This document shows positions 7,601 through 10,776 of a stretch of DNA of 10,776 bases, piece after piece. A program made the position numbers and the translations under genes. Each line of letters begins with the position of its first letter. Positions within the stretch are counted from its first letter, which is position 1. Source of the DNA: Ignavibacteria bacterium (lineage in GTDB: Bacteria > Bacteroidota > Ignavibacteria > Ignavibacteriales > Ignavibacteriaceae); assembly GCA_029863735.1 (NCBI GenBank), contig JAOTUT010000031.1:1-10776 (forward strand). Reading direction: 5' to 3'. Under the pieces are notes generated by a model, which was given only the letters and a program-made list of their open reading frames with translations, had not been told where the DNA came from and did no database searches.

Positions 7601-9436
7601 ATGTACGAAAAAAAATTTGAGCAGGTGGAAGTTGCCGGCCTGAACATTCCGGAGAGAACTGAAATAAATGATGAATATAAATGGAATCTTACGGACATTT
7701 TCCGAGATGATGAAGAATGGGAGAATGTGTTTAAATCATTATCTGAAAAAATTTCTGGTTATAAAAAGTTTGAGGGTACGCTTGCTGATAATGCTGATAA
7801 TTTATTCTCGTGTTTCATGTTTGATGAAGAAATAAATATAACTCTCGATCAGCTTCATCTTTATGCAATGCTTTCAAAAGATAGTGATATGAGAATTGGG
7901 AAATATCACTCAATGGATGATCGCATAAAATCACTTTATTCTCAGGTTGGTGCAGCAAGTTCTTTCATTCGCCCGGAATTATTAAAAATTCCTGATGAAA
8001 AATTGCTGGGTATGATTGAATCAAACGACGCATTGAAAACTTATAAACATAACATAGATGATCTTCTTCGTTCCAAGAAATTTACATTGTCTAACTCCGA
8101 AGAAAAAATTCTTGCAATGGCATCTGAGCTTTCTCAAACTCCTTATAATACTTTCTCTATCTTTACTAATGCTGATATGAAACTGCCGGTTGTTGAGGAT
8201 GAAAATGGCGGTATGACAGAACTTTCGCATGGCCGATATTATTCTGCAATGTATTCCAAAGATAGAGATTATAGAGCAAGAGTGTTTAAAGCATATCTCG
8301 GTTCTTACAAAAGTTATATTAATACTTTCAATGTGCTATTTAATGGAAATCTGAAGACAAATATTTTTGATGCGCGTGCAAGAAATTTTAATTCTGCCCT
8401 GGAATCAGCATTGCACAAAAATAATATCCCACTTTCTGTATATCATAACCTTATAGATTCTGCAAGCAAGAATCTTAAACCAATGCATCGGTGGACAAGT
8501 TTGAAAAAAAGACTTTTAGGTGTTGAGAAACTTTTTCCTTATGATGTTTATGTTACAGTTTTCAATTCTCACAATGAAAGAAAATATACATATGAAGAAG
8601 GTGTTGAAATTGTTTTAAACTCTCTAAAAGTTATGGGCGACGATTATCTAAATTCTCTCCAAAAAGCATTTGGCAATAGATGGATTGACGTTTTCGAAAC
8701 AAAAGCAAAAAGAAGTGGTGCCTACTCATCAGGCACAACTTTCGGGGTTCATCCTTATGTTCTTCTAAATTGGACTGATCTTCTCAATGATGTTTTTACT
8801 TTCACCCATGAAATGGGACACAATATGCACTCTTACTATACAGGTCAGTACCAGCCTTATCCTTATGCAAATTACTCCATCTTTCTGGCAGAAGTTGCTT
8901 CAACTTTTAATGAATCACTATTGCTTGATTATTTATTGGAGATTGCGAAAAGTAAAGAGGAGAAACTTTTTTTACTTGAGCGATACCTGAACAATCTTAC
9001 AGCAACATTTTACCGGCAGGTTATGTTCGCTGAGTTTGAGATGATTGCCTATGATAGAACTGAGAAGGGAGAATCGCTCACCGCTGATATGCTGAATGAT
9101 TTATACAAAAAGATATATCAGAAATATTGGGGACATGAAATGTTTATTCCTGAAGAAGAGCAATATACCTGGGCAAGAATCCCTCATTTCTATTACAACT
9201 TTTATGTTTACCAGTATGCAACCGGATTCGCTGCTTCAGAAGTGCTCGCAAAGAAAGTAAAAACTGAGGGAGGTAATGCAGTTGATGGATATCTGAATTT
9301 TCTTAAAGCAGGAAGTTCCGATTATCCAATCAATATTCTCAAATCTGCCGGGGTTGATATGAATTCACCCGAACCGGTTCAGGCTATAAGTGACAGGATG
9401 AATCAGGTTCTAAATGAAATGGAAAATTTATTATGA
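7601..9436 (+). CDS. pepF: Oligoendopeptidase F (peptidase M3B)
   Basis: Cytoplasmic zinc metallopeptidase that cleaves short oligopeptides, acting in peptide turnover. The 611-aa length is usual for PepF. The first ~390 residues are the helical M3 N-terminal part (WNLTDIF at 28-34 is a typical opening). The active site is FTHEMGHNMHSYY: zinc ligands His403 and His407 with catalytic Glu404, and Glu431 in FLAEVASTFNE as third ligand. The conserved C-terminal substrate-site block IPHFYYNFYVYQYATGF starts near residue 527. No signal peptide is present. The ATG start lacks a Shine-Dalgarno and follows a 109-bp AT-rich intergenic region in which I found no good promoter. Its last codons overlap the next gene's ATG by 4 bp (ATGA), so translation of the two is likely coupled. 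All catalytic residues are intact. Confidence 0.97.
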   Translation: MYEKKFEQVEVAGLNIPERTEINDEYKWNLTDIFRDDEEWENVFKSLSEKISGYKKFEGTLADNADNLFSCFMFDEEINITLDQLHLYAMLSKDSDMRIGKYHSMDDRIKSLYSQVGAASSFIRPELLKIPDEKLLGMIESNDALKTYKHNIDDLLRSKKFTLSNSEEKILAMASELSQTPYNTFSIFTNADMKLPVVEDENGGMTELSHGRYYSAMYSKDRDYRARVFKAYLGSYKSYINTFNVLFNGNLKTNIFDARARNFNSALESALHKNNIPLSVYHNLIDSASKNLKPMHRWTSLKKRLLGVEKLFPYDVYVTVFNSHNERKYTYEEGVEIVLNSLKVMGDDYLNSLQKAFGNRWIDVFETKAKRSGAYSSGTTFGVHPYVLLNWTDLLNDVFTFTHEMGHNMHSYYTGQYQPYPYANYSIFLAEVASTFNESLLLDYLLEIAKSKEEKLFLLERYLNNLTATFYRQVMFAEFEMIAYDRTEKGESLTADMLNDLYKKIYQKYWGHEMFIPEEEQYTWARIPHFYYNFYVYQYATGFAASEVLAKKVKTEGGNAVDGYLNFLKAGSSDYPINILKSAGVDMNSPEPVQAISDRMNQVLNEMENLL

Positions 9437-10449
9437 AAGTATATGACAAACACTCATTGAACGAATATCATCAGTCACTTACGTATGATGATATAAGTTT
9501 AATTCCAACCGAAGTATCAAGAATCAAATCAAGAAAAGAAGTTGACACCTCATCAAAACTTTTGGGGCTTAATCTTTCCGTTCCAATCATTTCCAGCCCA
9601 ATGGAATCTGTAACCGGAATAGAGATGGCCATAGAATTAAATTCACTTGGCTGTATTGGAATAGTGAATCGTTTTGATTCCTCATTAAATGATATTCTTA
9701 CCAATAATAATGGTAAAAGGAAAATTAATGCAATATCGGTTGCGCTAAATACTCCTTTAGATACAATTAAAAAACTTGCAGAAGGAAGAAAAATCGTTTG
9801 CATCGATACTGCAAACGCAAACAATAGGGTTGTATTAAAAAAAACAGAGCAAATTAAGACCAATCTAAATATTAAAGTGATAGTTGGAAACATTGCCCAT
9901 GGAGCTTCACTCAAACAGCTTGTAGAAGCCGGTGCTGATGGAGTAAGAGTTGGAATTGGAAGCGGTAGTGTTTGTTCGACTAGCATTCAAACGGGAATTG
10001 GAATCGGGCAGGTTTCTTCAATTCTTGATGTTTATTTTGCAAGAGAAAAAGCCAAATTAAAAATTGCTATTATTGCCGATGGAGGAATTAAAGGTGCTGG
10101 TGATGCTGCCAAAGCAATTGCACTTGGAGCAGATGCAGTTATGTTTGGAAGACTTCTGGCGGGTACACGGGAAACTCCCGGTGAAGTGATTCGATATAAT
10201 GATCAACTCTGGAAAAAGTACCGCGGTTCAGCATCATTCGGTGTTAAAATGAAGAACGAGTTTATTGAAGGTGAAGAAACTATGGTGGCATATAAAGGTA
10301 TGGTTAAAAATGTGGTCGATGCAGTTTCTGATGGTTTAAGGAGTTCAATGAGCTATATGAATTGTAAATCAATTGATGAATTAAGAAAAACAGAATCATT
10401 CGCCATTCTAAGTAATTATTCATACTTGGAACGACTTCCGAAGCCTTAA
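9433..10449 (+). CDS. IMP dehydrogenase/GMP reductase family enzyme, short form without CBS domains
   Basis: TIM-barrel oxidoreductase of purine nucleotide metabolism: IMP to XMP with NAD+ (GuaB) or GMP to IMP with NADPH (GuaC). The start [10 protein letters not shown] (16-25) and SSPMESVTG (54-62) are family motifs. The catalytic loop [11 protein letters not shown] puts the thiol at Cys181, with Ser177 where Pro is usual. [14 protein letters not shown] (215-228) and [14 protein letters not shown] (238-251) form the phosphate-binding end. No CBS pair is inserted near residues 90-110, giving 338 aa, the length of GMP reductase. IDTANANN (124-131) is GMPR-like (AN rather than AHG), whereas KYRGSASFG (262-270), AYKG and GLRSSMSY (301-308) are IMPDH-like. 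The flap between 270 and 285 is short and lacks the Arg-Tyr dyad of IMPDH. I favour a GMP-reductase-like activity but cannot settle it. The ATG lies inside the end of pepF (4-bp overlap). Confidence 0.85.
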   Translation: MKVYDKHSLNEYHQSLTYDDISLIPTEVSRIKSRKEVDTSSKLLGLNLSVPIISSPMESVTGIEMAIELNSLGCIGIVNRFDSSLNDILTNNNGKRKINAISVALNTPLDTIKKLAEGRKIVCIDTANANNRVVLKKTEQIKTNLNIKVIVGNIAHGASLKQLVEAGADGVRVGIGSGSVCSTSIQTGIGIGQVSSILDVYFAREKAKLKIAIIADGGIKGAGDAAKAIALGADAVMFGRLLAGTRETPGEVIRYNDQLWKKYRGSASFGVKMKNEFIEGEETMVAYKGMVKNVVDAVSDGLRSSMSYMNCKSIDELRKTESFAILSNYSYLERLPKP

Positions 10450-10486
10450 TTATTTTGCAAATATTAAATAACATTTATTAAAAGAT

Positions 10487-10491
10487 AGGAG
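10487..10491 (+). promoter_or_regulatory. Shine-Dalgarno for the bacterioferritin-like gene
   Basis: AGGAG at 10487-10491, within TAGGAGA, is the only good Shine-Dalgarno I find in front of any gene in the window. It stands 7 nt from the ATA at 10499 and 4 nt from the ATT at 10496. The spacing favours ATA and helps fix the start of a gene that has no standard start codon. Confidence 0.75.
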
Positions 10492-10498
10492 ATTTATT

Positions 10499-10776
10499 AT
10501 AGGTAAAAAGAAATTTGAAAAAAGTATTGAACTTCTAAACAAAGCCGTTGCTGATGAACTGCTGGCAATTCATCAGTATATGTATTTTCATTTTCATTGC
10601 GATGACCAGGGTTATGATCTTCTTGCAAGTTTATTCAAAAAAACTTCAATCCAGGAAATGGGTCATGTAGAAGTTCTATCCGAAAGAATATTATTTCTTA
10701 AAGGTGATGTTGAAATGAAAATACTCGGAGAAGTTAAAATGATTCAGGATCCAAAAGAAATGCTTAAATGTGCTGC
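10499..10776 (+). CDS. bfr: Bacterioferritin-like iron-storage protein, non-canonical start, 3' end outside window
   Basis: Ferritin-like four-helix-bundle protein that oxidises and stores iron in the cytoplasm. It is too short here to be listed as an ATG open frame, but translation from 10499 gives GKKKFEKSIELLNKAVADE and onward for 92 residues. Counting ATA as residue 1, Glu20 in ADELLAIHQY and Glu53/His56 in SIQEMGH match the ferroxidase ligands of Bfr (Glu18, Glu51, His54 in E. coli). Met54 matches the haem-ligand Met52, and ERILFLKG (62-69) matches the Bfr block ERILFLEG. No ATG, GTG or TTG lies between the in-frame stop at 10469 and the homologous region. The first Met is residue 28, inside helix A and past Glu20. 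Homologues, as I recall them, start Met-Gly-Lys, so ATA at 10499 sits exactly where ATG is expected. The gene starts 49 bp after the IMPDH-like stop codon. Confidence 0.85.
   Translation, partial: MGKKKFEKSIELLNKAVADELLAIHQYMYFHFHCDDQGYDLLASLFKKTSIQEMGHVEVLSERILFLKGDVEMKILGEVKMIQDPKEMLKCA

Noticed and set aside
9471..9986. Long minus-strand open frame (171 codons) opposite the IMPDH/GMPR-like gene
   Set aside because: It lies wholly inside a gene with conserved family motifs, and its translation shows no recognisable domain; it is an antisense shadow.
10450..10498. Bacteroidota-type -7 promoter (TATTTTG at 10451-10457) before the bacterioferritin-like gene
   Set aside because: The spacer is one base too short for TAnnTTTG and no -33 TTG lies at the right distance.
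1..10776. A new defence, mobile or secretion system
   Set aside because: Every sizeable gene except one small lipoprotein belongs to a familiar housekeeping or envelope family; no repeats, integrase, transposase, toxin-antitoxin pair or array is visible.

Overview
The window is an AT-rich (roughly 36-38% G+C by eye) stretch of a Gram-negative bacterial chromosome. It most resembles the Bacteroidota/Ignavibacteriota (FCB) lineage. The pointers are a TonB-dependent receptor with a carboxypeptidase-regulatory-like N-terminal domain and the MENGWVYWSNWDG plug signature, a DUF4286 protein, and a signal peptidase I with a long insert between its catalytic boxes. Almost no gene has a Shine-Dalgarno sequence, which also fits. 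The phylum is inferred from protein style, not from a marker gene. I see no mobile element, CRISPR array, tRNA, rRNA or phage gene; this looks like ordinary core chromosome.

Layout. Bases 3-2531 (+) hold the 3' part of a TonB-dependent outer-membrane receptor gene whose start lies outside the window. A strong hairpin plus T-run at 2554-2584 ends it. It meets two minus-strand envelope genes head-on: signal peptidase I (lepB, 2588-3559) and, upstream of it, a membrane-anchored M23 murein-peptidase-type protein (3732-5006, GTG start). A 151-bp divergent intergenic region then separates these from a plus-strand series that runs to the window end: a DASS/SLC13 sodium-coupled anion transporter (5158-6654), a DUF4286 protein (6676-6987), a small putative lipoprotein (7069-7491), oligoendopeptidase F (pepF, 7601-9436), a short CBS-less IMP dehydrogenase/GMP reductase-family enzyme (9433-10449, overlapping pepF by 4 bp), and the 5' part of a bacterioferritin-like gene (10499 to window end).

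How the genes relate. The left half is envelope biology: an outer-membrane importer, a preprotein-processing peptidase and a cell-wall hydrolase. The right half is mixed metabolism: anion uptake, peptide degradation, purine nucleotide metabolism and iron storage. Only the pepF/IMPDH-like pair is physically overlapping and therefore likely co-translated.

The points most worth a second look are four. The bacterioferritin-like gene has no ATG/GTG/TTG start and instead has ATA (or ATT) behind the only good Shine-Dalgarno in the window. The M23 protein has Asp in place of the second His of its HxH zinc/catalytic motif. The IMPDH/GMPR-family enzyme mixes features of both subfamilies. The pepF/IMPDH-like coupling is unexplained. 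I found no convincing previously undescribed multi-gene system.
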